Origin: Thermotogaceae bacterium
GTDB taxonomy: Bacteria; Thermotogota; Thermotogae; Thermotogales; Thermotogaceae
NCBI GenBank assembly: GCA_027077795.1
Contig: JALWTT010000002.1
Span: forward strand, 29,775 to 93,774
Length of the DNA stretch: 64,000 nt
Direction of reading: 5' to 3'
The stretch's first letter is position 1. Every line of letters starts with the position of its first letter. Positions 25,626 through 35,035 of the stretch are shown here, piece after piece. Under the pieces are notes generated by a model that saw nothing but the letters and a program-made list of their open reading frames with translations, did not search any database and had not been told where the DNA came from. The position numbers and the translations under genes were made by a program.

Positions 25626-27064
25626 TGAAGTACAAGGTCTCGAGGGATCCCATATATTCAGAGATATTCATATCCCCATTGGAAAGAGCGATTATAGACA
25701 CAAAACCTGTACAGAGGTTGAGGTTTCTCTCGCAGCTCACAGGAGCTGTTATGGTTTACCCTGGAGCGAGTCATACGAGGTTCGCCCATTCAATTGGAGT
25801 AATGCACGTAAGCGGAATGTATGCAGAACACCTATTTCCAAATGACTATCCAAAGATAAGAATTCTCCGTTTGGCAGGGCTTCTTCACGACATAGGGCAT
25901 GGACCGTTCAGTCATCAATTTGACGATGTTGTCTATCCGCTAGCTGGTGTGAAAGAGGGGCATGATGAGTACAGAGAGAGGATCCTGCTTGAGTTGATGC
26001 CCAAACACACTCTTGAGGAAATAGAAAACATGAGGGAAGAGGACAGATCGGAAGTTTTGAAAGATCTGAGCATGACGGTCGGAGAATCCCAAAATCTTGA
26101 GGATGGCTTAAAACGGTTGTTCAAGGCGATAGTTGAGATATTCGAAGGAGAAGAGGAAGGAACAGTTGAGTTCAACGTAATACAAGGCCCACTCGGGGCT
26201 GACAGAATAGATTTCATACTCAGGGATTCCTACAACAGTGGAACTAGAACATTTGGAACAGGTGCACCGGATAGGATCATAAGAAATTCTCTAATAGTCG
26301 AGAAAGATGGAAAAAGGTTGCTCTGCTACAAAAATAAAGCGATGGATGATATATACACCGCACTATTTGGAAGGTTCATGATGTACAAAAACGTATATTT
26401 TCACAAAACATCCAGAGCAGCGGATTTGATGATACAAGAGATACTGAGGTTGGCGTTCGATCCTCTCAAACTTGGAGAGAGGATAAAGGATTTGGAGGAG
26501 TTCGTTGACTTGACAGATATGACCATATTCGAGGAGATAAAGTACATGTACAAGCACGGAGAAAGAGATGAATCCCTTGAGAAAGCTTATAAGGTTCTTC
26601 AACGACTCTTGAAGAGAGACTTGTGGAAGGTAGTCATAGAAATGCCATTTCCTATAGAAGGGATCGACCCAGCGTTGGTTGGAAAGTCGATAGCCAGAGA
26701 GACTCTGAACAAGATGAAGGAGAAAACGGAAGAGGTGATCAACAGGGATGATCTGAAAAACCCAAAGGATGCAGATATTTTGAAGTATATACTGGATAAT
26801 TTTGATGATCTCTTCGTAGTTGATACCCCTTATCAGCTCACACTCGTTCATCCGGATGAGTTTGTTCAAAGTAGCGTTTTGGTATTTGACGGGACAAATG
26901 TCATGGGATTTGAGGAGTATGTGAAGAGGTATCCCGCCTACAAGCTCATGACGAACAACCTCATACAGATCGTCAGGATCTACATAACCGAAGACTACAG
27001 AGATATCCTTAAGAAATACGAGATAATACCGGAGGAAAGAGTTAGGATGGTGACACGCTGGTGA
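25622..27064 (+). CDS. HD-domain phosphohydrolase (dGTPase/SAMHD1-like)
   Basis: This 480-residue HD protein has its metal-site residues in HTRFAHS (51-57) and LLHDIGHGPFSHQF (His89, Asp90, His93), typical of dNTP triphosphohydrolase-like proteins. A long helical C-terminal part follows (about 250-480). Its ATG overlaps the gatA stop and its own stop overlaps the next GTG. The family acts on deoxynucleotides in characterised cases; the substrate here is not proven. Its role in an operon of envelope and translation genes is unclear. Confidence 0.85.
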   Translation: MMKYKVSRDPIYSEIFISPLERAIIDTKPVQRLRFLSQLTGAVMVYPGASHTRFAHSIGVMHVSGMYAEHLFPNDYPKIRILRLAGLLHDIGHGPFSHQFDDVVYPLAGVKEGHDEYRERILLELMPKHTLEEIENMREEDRSEVLKDLSMTVGESQNLEDGLKRLFKAIVEIFEGEEEGTVEFNVIQGPLGADRIDFILRDSYNSGTRTFGTGAPDRIIRNSLIVEKDGKRLLCYKNKAMDDIYTALFGRFMMYKNVYFHKTSRAADLMIQEILRLAFDPLKLGERIKDLEEFVDLTDMTIFEEIKYMYKHGERDESLEKAYKVLQRLLKRDLWKVVIEMPFPIEGIDPALVGKSIARETLNKMKEKTEEVINRDDLKNPKDADILKYILDNFDDLFVVDTPYQLTLVHPDEFVQSSVLVFDGTNVMGFEEYVKRYPAYKLMTNNLIQIVRIYITEDYRDILKKYEIIPEERVRMVTRW

Positions 27065-28893
27065 GAAAGGTCATACTGTTCTTGATAGATCTATCCCTGA
27101 CATTTCTAGCTGGGCTTGCGGCTCTGTTTATGAGGTTTGGCTTCAACTTCTCCGAGATGTCGGAATATTTCATTTCCGTTCCCATCTACACCGCGGTTGC
27201 TTCCCTGATACATTATCTAAACGGGAATTACAAGGTCGTGTGGGCTTATGCATCTCCCAGAGACTTGATGATGCTCTTTCGTGGATCGCTCATAGCCTAT
27301 TTCACAAACCTTGCGGTATTTCAGCTTTTCCTAACCCCTCAATCCGGCATGGTCTTGCCGAGATCCGTTGGCTTTTTGACCTTTCTTGGAAGCTTCACAC
27401 TGATAGTGATGAGCAGGCTGTTTTGGCAATGGGTTTCACACTACTCAAGCAGAAGAAATGGTGATAACAAGGTCGTGATAGTTGGAGCTGGTGACGCTGG
27501 GAGCGCACTTCTTGAGGAGTTTGAAAGAAGACCCGAGCTTGGGAAAGTGGTCGCATTTGTGGACGATTCCACGAGAAAAATAGGGAGAAAAATAAGAGGG
27601 GTTCCGGTTTATGGCCCAGTCAGAAAGACCATGGATATCGTTGAGAGGTACGGAGCGAGTGAGGTCATCATAGCAATTCCTTCAGCCAGTTCGGATCAGA
27701 TGAGAAAGATCGTGGACTCCATAGACCTCAAAAGGGTACGGGTTAGAACGCTTCCAGGGATATACGAGCTCACCGACAGGAGAGCGAGAATAGGTGAACT
27801 AAGGGAGATTTCCATAGAAGATCTCCTCGGTAGAGAACAGGTGAAGGTGGATATAGAAGAGATAGGAGACTATATAAGAGGAAAGAGAATCATGGTAACT
27901 GGAGCTGGGGGTAGCATAGGGTCTGAACTGGTCAGGCAAGTGGCAAGACTTGATCCTGAAGGCATAATCCTGCTCGGAAGAGGAGAAAACAGCATATACA
28001 GAATAGACGAGGAGCTTTCAAGGGACTTCCCAGGCTTGAAAAAATTTAGAGTTATAGGAGATGTGGCGGATGAGAAGTGGATGAAGCAGGTCTTTGAGAA
28101 GTACAGGCCACAGATAGTTTTTCACGCAGCAGCCCATAAGCATGTCCACCTCATGGAAGAGAACCCATACGAGGCATTCAGGGTGAACGTGCTTGGAACC
28201 AAGAACATAGTAGAGCTCTGCTGTGAACACGAAGTTGAAAGAATGATATTCATCTCCACGGACAAAGCCGTTAACCCGACATCCATAATGGGACTCAGTA
28301 AGAGAATCGCCGAACTGTACATCCTCTATGGGATAGAGTGTCAGACTAGATTTGCCGTTGTGAGGTTTGGAAATGTGCTTGGTAGCAGGGGAAGCGTGAT
28401 ACCGAAGTTCAGAGAACAGATTGAAAAGGGCGGTCCAATCACGGTGACAGATCCCAGGATGAAGAGGTTCTTCATGTCGATACCAGAAGCCGTATCTTTG
28501 GTGCTCCAAGCTGGTGCTTACACCGAAGGTAAAGACCTTTTCGTCCTCGACATGGGTGAACAGATATCCATAAACAAGCTAGCTAGAACCCTCATAACTC
28601 TCTCTGGACTCATACCAGATCAGGATGTAAAAATCGTCTACACCGGAATACGGCCAGGGGAAAAGCTCTACGAAGAGCTGTTTTATCCGCATGAAACGTT
28701 TGAAAACACCCCACACCAGAAGGTTATGAGGGTGATTTCGAAAAAGAGATATGACGGAGTTAAAGAAGCTGTTGAAAATATAGAAAAGGCTGTGAAATCA
28801 GGAGACTGGAAAACTGCTCTGAAATTGTCAAAACACATAGTTCCTGAGTACGGGGGTGATGGATTTGTGGATGGTGATAAGCGACACACATGA
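27061..28893 (+). CDS. Membrane nucleotide-sugar 4,6-dehydratase (PglF/CapD family)
   Basis: This 610-residue protein has four predicted N-terminal transmembrane helices (about 1-130), a Rossmann-like CoA-binding domain (about 140-265, VVIVGAGDAGSALLEEF) and a catalytic extended-SDR domain. The NAD motif is VTGAGGSIGSELVRQ (about 278-292). In the dehydratase segment around STDKAVNPTSIMGLSKR the usual YxxxK tyrosine is Met, as in this family. It is expected to make UDP-4-keto-6-deoxy-HexNAc for surface polysaccharide or glycoprotein. The start is GTG at 27061, overlapping the HD gene stop. Confidence 0.92.
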   Translation: MRKVILFLIDLSLTFLAGLAALFMRFGFNFSEMSEYFISVPIYTAVASLIHYLNGNYKVVWAYASPRDLMMLFRGSLIAYFTNLAVFQLFLTPQSGMVLPRSVGFLTFLGSFTLIVMSRLFWQWVSHYSSRRNGDNKVVIVGAGDAGSALLEEFERRPELGKVVAFVDDSTRKIGRKIRGVPVYGPVRKTMDIVERYGASEVIIAIPSASSDQMRKIVDSIDLKRVRVRTLPGIYELTDRRARIGELREISIEDLLGREQVKVDIEEIGDYIRGKRIMVTGAGGSIGSELVRQVARLDPEGIILLGRGENSIYRIDEELSRDFPGLKKFRVIGDVADEKWMKQVFEKYRPQIVFHAAAHKHVHLMEENPYEAFRVNVLGTKNIVELCCEHEVERMIFISTDKAVNPTSIMGLSKRIAELYILYGIECQTRFAVVRFGNVLGSRGSVIPKFREQIEKGGPITVTDPRMKRFFMSIPEAVSLVLQAGAYTEGKDLFVLDMGEQISINKLARTLITLSGLIPDQDVKIVYTGIRPGEKLYEELFYPHETFENTPHQKVMRVISKKRYDGVKEAVENIEKAVKSGDWKTALKLSKHIVPEYGGDGFVDGDKRHT

Positions 28894-29335
28894 CAATTTG
28901 GAGAAGGCTAGAAAAGCGGTTAAGGAGGCCAAAAATAGAGGAGTCAATGTGGTGTTCCACTGTGGAGATGTAGTCGCCCCATTTGTAATACCGATCTTTG
29001 ATGATTTCAAACTCCATGCCGTTTTTGGAAACAACGATGGTGAATGGCTTTTCATGAAGGAGAAAGCTGGTGATGCTATAGCGAAAGGACCAAGGGAAGT
29101 AGAAGTCGATGGGAAGAAGGTGGCAATCATGCATGAACCTTTTCTCCTCGATGCTATCGTTAGGTCCCAGATGTACGACTTTGTATTCTACGGCCACACG
29201 CATCAACTTGACATAAGAAAAGAGGGAAGGACTCTCGTTGTGAATCCAGGAGAGGCTTGCGGGTGTCTAACGGGGAAATCAACCGCTGTCTTCGTGAACC
29301 CTGACGATCAGAGCTACGAGGTGTTCGAAATTTGA
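28865..29335 (+). CDS. YfcE/MJ0936-type metallophosphoesterase
   Basis: This phosphodiesterase of about 156 residues has the calcineurin-like metal motifs in order: ISDTHDN, HCGDVV, GNNDG, an isolated His in IMHEP, and GHTHQLD. TTG at 28865 has GGGGG eight bases upstream; ATGs at 28859 and 28871 are alternatives. The start lies inside the end of the dehydratase gene. The family hydrolyses phosphodiesters with Mn2+ or Ni2+ in vitro, and the natural substrate is unknown. It is part of the murB operon. Confidence 0.88.
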   Translation: MWMVISDTHDNLEKARKAVKEAKNRGVNVVFHCGDVVAPFVIPIFDDFKLHAVFGNNDGEWLFMKEKAGDAIAKGPREVEVDGKKVAIMHEPFLLDAIVRSQMYDFVFYGHTHQLDIRKEGRTLVVNPGEACGCLTGKSTAVFVNPDDQSYEVFEI

Positions 29336-30033
29336 TAGGCGAGAAACTGTACCGTTTTGAAATCATAGATTCCACGAACAGATATGTGCTTGAAAATCAT
29401 AATTTGCTTCACAGCGGAGATGTTGTGATTGCTCTTGAGCAAACCAACGGGAGAGGCAGAGGAGGAAAAAAGTGGCATTCTCCCAGAGGTGGATTGTGGT
29501 TTAGCGTGGTTTTCAAACCCAAAAGTATAAAGGATCTGAATTTCTACACAAAGCTCTCTTCCGTTTCAGTGGTGCAAGTTCTGAGGAGTATAAAGGTACC
29601 CGCCTATTTGAGATGGCCAAACGACGTATATTCTCACGGGAAAAAGCTCGCCGGGATCTTGACTGAAGGTATCTTCGACGGGGAGACGCCACTCGTTATA
29701 GCCGTTGGGATAGGTATGAACGTGAACAATCACATACCTGATGAGATTAAACACCTTGCAACATCCATAAGAGAGCTCAGGAGCAGAGAATTTCCAGTGG
29801 ATGAGATCCTCTCTTTGATATTGAAAAAGATGCGTTCCAATTGGAAAAAATACAAGCTTTCCAAAGGAGCCTTGACGAGGCTTTGGAAAAGGATGCTCGA
29901 CATAAAAGAGGGACAGAAAATAGAATTTCAAGGTGATGATGCAACGGTTTATAAGATCCTACCAGACAGACTTCTGATAAAGACAAAAAAAGGTTTTGAA
30001 GAAATAGCCAGCACACATCAGCTATATGGATGA
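29332..30033 (+). CDS. birA: Biotin-[acetyl-CoA-carboxylase] ligase
   Basis: This 233-residue BPL/LplA-family ligase has GRGRGGKKWHSPRGGLWFS (biotinyl-AMP site, about 36-54) and RWPNDVYSHGKKLAGIL in the catalytic domain, plus a small SH3-like C-terminal domain. There is no N-terminal DNA-binding domain, so it should not regulate transcription as the E. coli protein does. The start is TTG at 29332, overlapping the preceding stop. It is the last gene of the murB operon and its end overlaps the convergent rsgA gene end by 12 bases. Confidence 0.9.
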   Translation: MIGEKLYRFEIIDSTNRYVLENHNLLHSGDVVIALEQTNGRGRGGKKWHSPRGGLWFSVVFKPKSIKDLNFYTKLSSVSVVQVLRSIKVPAYLRWPNDVYSHGKKLAGILTEGIFDGETPLVIAVGIGMNVNNHIPDEIKHLATSIRELRSREFPVDEILSLILKKMRSNWKKYKLSKGALTRLWKRMLDIKEGQKIEFQGDDATVYKILPDRLLIKTKKGFEEIASTHQLYG

Positions 30034-30918
30034 TCGCTTTGTCCTCCTACTTATCTCTCCCAACATTTTAAGATAGTTCTTGTACCGGTGTGGTGCTATC
30101 TCTCCCTGAGATGCCATCCTTCTTATGTAACACCCGGGCTCTGATATATGCATACAATCTGCAAAAGCGCACATCCCCTCGTACTCCCTGAAGTCTACAA
30201 AATAGTTTTTCAGCTCGTCTGGCTCTATTTCAGATATATCGAGATTGGCAAAACCAGGGGTATCTGCTACATAGCCACCGAAATCGAATTTGAGGAGACT
30301 GACCGATGTGGTGGTATGTCTTCCTCTACCAAGCTTTTCGGATATCTCCGCGACTCGCAATTTCAATCCGGGATTTATGGCGTTGAGCAGTGAACTCTTC
30401 CCGACGCCAGACATACCAGCCATTGCGCTGATTCTCCCCTTAAACAGCTCTTTCAACTTCCCAAGCCCTTTTCCAGTTACGACACTCGTTCTCATGGTCT
30501 TGTAATATCTTCCATAGTAACCCTCAAGTTCTGACAACCTTTCAAGGTCCCTTTCATCCAGAATGTCCACCTTGTTGAAAACTATGACAACTGGGAGTTT
30601 AGCCTTCTCTGCGAGAACGAGGAACTTATCTAGAACATACAAGGGAACATCTGGACTTTTCAGTGCGGTTACCAATATCACCTGATCCACATTTGCTATT
30701 CGCGGCTTCGGAAGAAATGCCCTTCTTGGGAGTATATTTTCTATCACCCCACCACCTGTTTCATCATCAGTGTATTCAACATGATCACCAACTATAACTT
30801 TTATCCCTTGCTTTCTGAATCTTCCACGGAGCTTACACAAGATCTTCTCCTTACCCTCCATATCCTCAACAAGGGCTGTCGCTGAATGAAATCCAACCAC
30901 TACCCCTCTCTTTCTCAC
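30022..30918 (-). CDS. rsgA: Ribosome small-subunit-dependent GTPase
   Basis: This circularly permuted GTPase of about 298 residues acts in 30S maturation. It has an N-terminal OB domain and the GTPase motifs in permuted order, with NKVD (G4) ahead of the P-loop GMSGVGKSSL and DTPG (G3). A zinc site, Cys-rich CAFADCMHISEPGC, lies near the C-terminus. GTG at 30918 was chosen because AAAGGAGG is six bases upstream; ATGs at 30924 and 30942 are alternatives. It is cotranscribed with the metallo-beta-lactamase gene, directly downstream of the ribosomal protein supercluster. Confidence 0.92.
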   Translation of the reverse strand: MRKRGVVVGFHSATALVEDMEGKEKILCKLRGRFRKQGIKVIVGDHVEYTDDETGGGVIENILPRRAFLPKPRIANVDQVILVTALKSPDVPLYVLDKFLVLAEKAKLPVVIVFNKVDILDERDLERLSELEGYYGRYYKTMRTSVVTGKGLGKLKELFKGRISAMAGMSGVGKSSLLNAINPGLKLRVAEISEKLGRGRHTTTSVSLLKFDFGGYVADTPGFANLDISEIEPDELKNYFVDFREYEGMCAFADCMHISEPGCYIRRMASQGEIAPHRYKNYLKMLGEISRRTKRSSI

Positions 30919-30920
30919 AC

Positions 30921-31763
30921 TCATCCTCCTTTGATCCATTTTCCAGATTCCTCCGATATCTCCTTCAACGATTCCAGGTCCTCCAGAAGCGCCATTACAA
31001 ACGACTTGAACAGATACCAAAAACCCCCAGATATACTCAAATCGAATCTTCTGGACAGTTCAAGGGCTATCTCGTCGGGAAACATCGGCCTTTCCAAGAT
31101 GTTCAAAGTCTCCTTCTCAAAGATGTCTATTCGGTCCATCATGAAATCTATATCACTTGAAGGATCTTTTGTAGGTTCCCCATGTGAGGGCACAACTAGG
31201 TTGAACCTCAGATTTCCGAACCTTTTCAAAGTCTCTCTAAGCTGGGAAATCGATGAGTGATAAGGGTAGGAATACTTCTCAACCACGGACTTTGAAAAGA
31301 AGAGATCCCCTGAGAAGAGAACCCCATCTGGCGTTGCATACCCAACGTGGAAAGGTGTATGACCGGGAAGGCTCACCACTTTCAAGGGAATTTCCTCCTC
31401 TGGAATTGGCTTAACTTTGACTGGCTTTGCAACGAAAAATTCCCCTCTCAAGCTCGTTGGAGGGTTCGCCCCAAAGAGTATGTAAGATTCCAAGATTGGA
31501 TTTGAAATCATGGACAGCTCACCGAGTGGTGCCAAAGCTTCACATCCGGTCATTCTCTGTATGTAAGATGCGTTTTTAATATGATCTGAATGGTGGTGAG
31601 TTATCAAAAGCGTTATCTTCTTTCCATAAAGCTCTTTTATGGCTTCTCTCAGTGCTTTTCTGGATCCACCAGCGTCTATCATGTAAGCGCGATCATACTC
31701 TGTATAAATCCCGACGTTGGTTGCCCCTTCAATAAGATAGGTACCTCCCAAAAGTTTTTTCAC
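30921..31763 (-). CDS. Metallo-beta-lactamase-fold hydrolase
   Basis: This 280-residue hydrolase has the metal-binding motif THHHSDH (about 56-62), a later LPGHTPFHVGY (His) and FSGDLFF (Asp), then PSHGEP (His). The fold is that of the glyoxalase-II/RNase Z-like superfamily, but the C-terminal ~80 residues are a helical extension of no clear type. The start is GTG at 31763 with a GGGGGG stretch upstream. It sits 20 bases past the terminator that ends the ribosomal operon, so it may depend on read-through. The substrate is unknown. Confidence 0.8.
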   Translation of the reverse strand: MKKLLGGTYLIEGATNVGIYTEYDRAYMIDAGGSRKALREAIKELYGKKITLLITHHHSDHIKNASYIQRMTGCEALAPLGELSMISNPILESYILFGANPPTSLRGEFFVAKPVKVKPIPEEEIPLKVVSLPGHTPFHVGYATPDGVLFSGDLFFSKSVVEKYSYPYHSSISQLRETLKRFGNLRFNLVVPSHGEPTKDPSSDIDFMMDRIDIFEKETLNILERPMFPDEIALELSRRFDLSISGGFWYLFKSFVMALLEDLESLKEISEESGKWIKGG

Positions 31764-31783
31764 TGAAAACCCCCCTTCAAAGA

Positions 31784-31805
31784 AAGCGGCCCCTGAAGGG
31801 GCCGC
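31784..31805 (-). terminator. Terminator of the ribosomal protein supercluster
   Basis: GCGGCCCC (31786-31793) and GGGGCCGC (31798-31805) form a perfect 8-bp GC stem with a 4-base loop. On the minus strand TTTCTTT follows. It lies 18 bases after the rplQ stop. Confidence 0.88.
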
Positions 31806-31823
31806 AACCCTCCTTCGGAAGAT

Positions 31824-32213
31824 TCAGCCTTCCTCAGATCCAACTATCTGAACGAGTGCCATCTCTGCTCCATCTCCTCTTCTGTATCCAACCCTGATTA
31901 TTCTCGTGTAGCCTCCTTTTCTGTCAACATGGCCTGATGCTATTTCATCAACAAACTTGTTGGTGAGCCGCCTATCTCCAAGGTGTCTGTTTATCTGCCT
32001 CCTCAAATTCATGCTCTTTATCTTGTCATCTGTGGAAGCAGCTTTGACAGCTTTGCTCATAAGTTTGTCAAAAAAGATTTTAAGCGCCTTAGCCTTTGAA
32101 ACCGTTGTCATTATTGACCCATGCTCTACGAGTTCCCTTGCCTGGTTTCTCAGGAGGGCTGTTCTGTGATCTCTAGGCCTATTAATCCTGTGCCTCTTCA
32201 CCCTGTGCCTCAT
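31824..32213 (-). CDS. rplQ: 50S ribosomal protein L17
   Basis: This 129-residue protein begins [17 protein letters not shown], the standard L17 start, and ends with an ordinary L17 C-terminus ([19 protein letters not shown]). Its ATG lies 32 bases inside the end of rpoA in a different frame, so translational coupling is likely. It is the last gene of the 35-gene ribosomal supercluster, just before the terminator. Confidence 0.97.
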   Translation of the reverse strand: MRHRVKRHRINRPRDHRTALLRNQARELVEHGSIMTTVSKAKALKIFFDKLMSKAVKAASTDDKIKSMNLRRQINRHLGDRRLTNKFVDEIASGHVDRKGGYTRIIRVGYRRGDGAEMALVQIVGSEEG

Positions 32214-33210
32214 CTGAGCTCCCTCCTTTTTTAAGGTCTACTCCTAGCTTCTCTTTCAAGATTCTCTTGAGATCTTCCAAAGATTTGGGGCCAAAGTGCT
32301 TGATTTTTAAGAGATCTTCTTCATCCCTCTTCAAAAGGTCTCTAACTGTTTCTATCTTTTCCCTTTTCAAGGCATTGATGATTTTTTTAGACATACCCAG
32401 ATCTTCCACCTTTATCTCCAACAGCTCGTCCTCCAGTCCTCTTTCTTCCTCCAACTCCCCTTGCTCCTCAACTTCTCGCTTCTCTATGTTCAAAACAGCC
32501 ACCTCTGGAAGATTCTGAGAGATCAAACTGAAGTGATCTATGAGTATATCAACGGCTTTTCTCAATGCTTCCTCGGGTTTTATCGACTTCTTCGTCCATA
32601 TCTCGAGGGTGAGTTTGTCATAGTCCGTCCTCTTCCCGACTCTGACGTTCTCCTGCGAAAAGTTAACTCTCAGCACTGGAGAAAATATCCCATCTATCAG
32701 GATCCATCCAATTTCGGGTTTTTCGTTCCTCTCAGAAGCTGGGTCATACCCTTTTCCAACCTCCGCATAGATTTCGAAAAGTAGGTCAGCGTCCTCGTTC
32801 AGATGCGCTATAACGTGCTCAGGATTGGCCACTTCTATTCCAGAAGGCGTCCTTATATCACCGGCTTTCAAAATGCCAGGTCCTTTTTTCTCCACCACCA
32901 TTTTCACTTGACCATCGATTGGAACCATGGTTCTGAACTGAACTTCCTTCAAGTTGAGGATTATCTCCAATATGTCTTCCTTAACACCTTCCACCGTGTC
33001 GTATTCATGGTACTTCTCAGGCTTTATAAACCTCATGGAAGTTATAGCAAGTGATGGTATGGAAGAGAGTAAGACTCTTCTGAGAGCGTTTCCAATTGTT
33101 ATAGCATATCCCTTCTCAAGTGGAGAGAGAACAAACTTCGCATAGTGGAAATCTGGACCTTCTTGAGTTTCCTCCAACCTCATCTTTTTTGGCATGACGA
33201 ACTGATTCAT
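32182..33210 (-). CDS. rpoA: RNA polymerase alpha subunit
   Basis: This 342-residue alpha subunit has the N-terminal assembly domain ([20 protein letters not shown] near 33-52) and a C-terminal domain of helix-hairpin-helix type ([17 protein letters not shown] region and [15 protein letters not shown]). A Glu-rich linker joins the domains. The start is ATG at 33210 behind GAGGTGATAGC. Its acidic C-terminal tail is encoded by DNA that also encodes the first L17 codons. Confidence 0.98.
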   Translation of the reverse strand: MNQFVMPKKMRLEETQEGPDFHYAKFVLSPLEKGYAITIGNALRRVLLSSIPSLAITSMRFIKPEKYHEYDTVEGVKEDILEIILNLKEVQFRTMVPIDGQVKMVVEKKGPGILKAGDIRTPSGIEVANPEHVIAHLNEDADLLFEIYAEVGKGYDPASERNEKPEIGWILIDGIFSPVLRVNFSQENVRVGKRTDYDKLTLEIWTKKSIKPEEALRKAVDILIDHFSLISQNLPEVAVLNIEKREVEEQGELEEERGLEDELLEIKVEDLGMSKKIINALKREKIETVRDLLKRDEEDLLKIKHFGPKSLEDLKRILKEKLGVDLKKGGSSDEAQGEEAQD

Positions 33211-33214
33211 GCTA

Positions 33215-33844
33215 TCACCTCGAGTAGAACTCGATTATATCCTGCACATTTACGGGCAGATCTCTGACTTCTGCAAGTTTTGGATACCTGAGGTATGTAC
33301 CCCTGAAATTATCGTAATCTACCTCAAGCCAAGGCATTAAGTCCCTTCCACTGTTGAACTCGATAGAAGCCTTTATAGGTTCAATCGACCTGGATTTTTC
33401 CTTAACTTCCACAACATCTCCAGGCCTGAGGAGATAAGAAGGGATGTCCACCTTTCTTCCATTCACCAAGAAGTGACCATGGTTGACAAACTGCCTGGCC
33501 TGATTCCTACTCATAGCAAATCCAAGTCTGTACACAACATTATCGAGCCTTGATTCGACGAGGGTGACCAAGTTTTCCCTGGTATCTCCTCTCATCTTTT
33601 GAGCTTTTTCAAAGTATCTTCTGAACTGCCTTTCCATGATTCCATACATCCTCTTCATGGCCTGTTTGGCTCTGAGCTGTATCGCGTACTGCGTAGGTTT
33701 ACTCCTTCTCCTTCCATGCTGACCAGGAGGATACGGCCTTCTGTCGTACGGACATTTGTCAGAATAGCACTTTTCCCCTTTGAGGTAGAGCTTCATACCT
33801 TCTCTTCTACACAGCTTACAAACAGGACCAGTGTATCTCCCCAT
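33215..33844 (-). CDS. rpsD: 30S ribosomal protein S4
   Basis: This 209-residue S4 initiates 30S assembly at 16S rRNA. The N-terminus has a zinc-knuckle set of cysteines (CKLC near 9-12, CYSDKC near 26-31), followed by [15 protein letters not shown]. The S4 RNA-binding domain lies at about 97-160 ([12 protein letters not shown]). The gap to rpoA is only four bases. Confidence 0.98.
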   Translation of the reverse strand: MGRYTGPVCKLCRREGMKLYLKGEKCYSDKCPYDRRPYPPGQHGRRRSKPTQYAIQLRAKQAMKRMYGIMERQFRRYFEKAQKMRGDTRENLVTLVESRLDNVVYRLGFAMSRNQARQFVNHGHFLVNGRKVDIPSYLLRPGDVVEVKEKSRSIEPIKASIEFNSGRDLMPWLEVDYDNFRGTYLRYPKLAEVRDLPVNVQDIIEFYSR

Positions 33845-33856
33845 TATCTTCCCTCC

Positions 33857-34252
33857 TTAGACTCTCCTCCTCTTTTTAGGCCTAACACCGTTGAACGGTA
33901 TAGGTGTTACATCCCTTATTTGCCCTATTTCGAGTCCGGCTGCCTGAATGGTCCTTATAGCGGCTTCTCTACCAGGGCCAGGTCCTTTCACCCAAACATC
34001 GACCTTCTTGACTCCCATCTTCGCCGCTTCTCTGGCTATCCTATCAGCGGCGAGCTGAGCAGCATACGGGGTTCCTTTTCTGGTGCCCTCAAATCCAACC
34101 GTTCCTCCACTGGCCCAGGCTAAAGTGTTCCCATCCACATCGGTCAACGTAACTATCGTGTTGTTAAAAGTGGATTTTATGTGCACGATACCACGATTCA
34201 CCGATACTTTCTTTTTCTTTCTCCTCTCACTTCTCCTTCTCTTCTTTGGCAC
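33857..34252 (-). CDS. rpsK: 30S ribosomal protein S11
   Basis: This 131-residue platform protein has the S11 core [20 protein letters not shown] and the C-terminal [19 protein letters not shown]. The start is GTG at 34252 behind GAGGGGTAAAAC. It is in the alpha-operon part of the cluster between rpsM and rpsD. Confidence 0.98.
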   Translation of the reverse strand: MPKKRRRSERRKKKKVSVNRGIVHIKSTFNNTIVTLTDVDGNTLAWASGGTVGFEGTRKGTPYAAQLAADRIAREAAKMGVKKVDVWVKGPGPGREAAIRTIQAAGLEIGQIRDVTPIPFNGVRPKKRRRV

Positions 34253-34265
34253 GTTTTACCCCTCC

Positions 34266-34649
34266 TCAAGCCTCACTCTTTTTCTTCTTCGTTTTAATTC
34301 TCTTAGGTCTCGGACCTTTCCTGGTCCTGGCGTTAGACCTGGTCTTCTGACCACGAACGGGAAGCCCCAGCTTGTGCCTTACGCCGCGGTAACAACCTAT
34401 GTCTATTAACCTCTTTATGTTCCTCTGGACATCCGTTCTGAGCTCACCCTCAACCTTGTAGTGCTCTTGTATGAATTTACTTATCTTACCGACCTCTTCT
34501 TCTGTGAGATCTTTAACTCTCTTGTTCGGATCTATTCCCGCCCCTTCTATGATCTTGAACGATCTTGTTCTACCTATACCATAGATATATGTGAGTCCAA
34601 CCCAAACTTTTTTGTTGTTTGGAATCTCAACACCAACGATACGAGCCAT
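34266..34649 (-). CDS. rpsM: 30S ribosomal protein S13
   Basis: This 127-residue head protein begins [19 protein letters not shown] and ends with the basic tail [20 protein letters not shown], which contacts tRNAs and 16S rRNA. It follows rpmJ by 16 bases, in the order typical of bacteria. Confidence 0.98.
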   Translation of the reverse strand: MARIVGVEIPNNKKVWVGLTYIYGIGRTRSFKIIEGAGIDPNKRVKDLTEEEVGKISKFIQEHYKVEGELRTDVQRNIKRLIDIGCYRGVRHKLGLPVRGQKTRSNARTRKGPRPKRIKTKKKKSEA

Positions 34650-34665
34650 CCTCTCTTACCTCCTC

Positions 34666-34782
34666 TCAACCCTGCCTCTGATTATGCTTCGGGTTGACCT
34701 TACATATGACATAAACCCTGCCTTTCCTTCTGACTATTTTGCAGTGCTCACATCTCTTTTTAACGGACGCCCTAACTTTCAT
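34666..34782 (-). CDS. rpmJ: 50S ribosomal protein L36
   Basis: This 38-residue gene was read by hand because it is very short. The product begins [20 protein letters not shown] and ends KHNQRQG. The zinc ligands Cys11, Cys14, Cys27 and the C-terminal His are present, so it is the zinc-binding form. The start is ATG at 34782 behind GAGGAGG. It lies between infA and rpsM, its usual place. Confidence 0.97.
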   Translation of the reverse strand: MKVRASVKKRCEHCKIVRRKGRVYVICKVNPKHNQRQG

Positions 34783-34800
34783 GGTCAATCCTCCTCTCAA

Positions 34801-35031
34801 TTACTTTTTACTCGGTTTTTTCCTATAAACAATCCTACCCCTAGTAAGGTCATATATCGAAAGCTCCACTATAACTCTGTCGCCGGGAACAAGCCTTATG
34901 AAATTTCTCCTCATTCTTCCCGATATGTGAGCGAGTATCGTATGCCCATTATCGAGTTCCACTCTGAACATAGCATTTGGGAGAGCTTCGATTATCGTTC
35001 CTTCGGCTCTTATAACATCCTCTTTTCCCAT
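34801..35031 (-). CDS. infA: Translation initiation factor IF-1
   Basis: This 76-residue OB-fold factor starts [20 protein letters not shown] and includes [15 protein letters not shown] and [21 protein letters not shown] at 35031 was chosen by alignment to the family; an upstream in-frame ATG would add 12 residues that overlap map. It follows map by four bases. Confidence 0.97.
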   Translation of the reverse strand: MGKEDVIRAEGTIIEALPNAMFRVELDNGHTILAHISGRMRRNFIRLVPGDRVIVELSIYDLTRGRIVYRKKPSKK

Positions 35032-35035
35032 TCTC

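Noticed and set aside
30919..31020. N-terminal extension of RsgA upstream of 30918
   Set aside because: It overlaps the metallo-beta-lactamase coding sequence and lacks a ribosome binding site; the GTG at 30918 is well placed.
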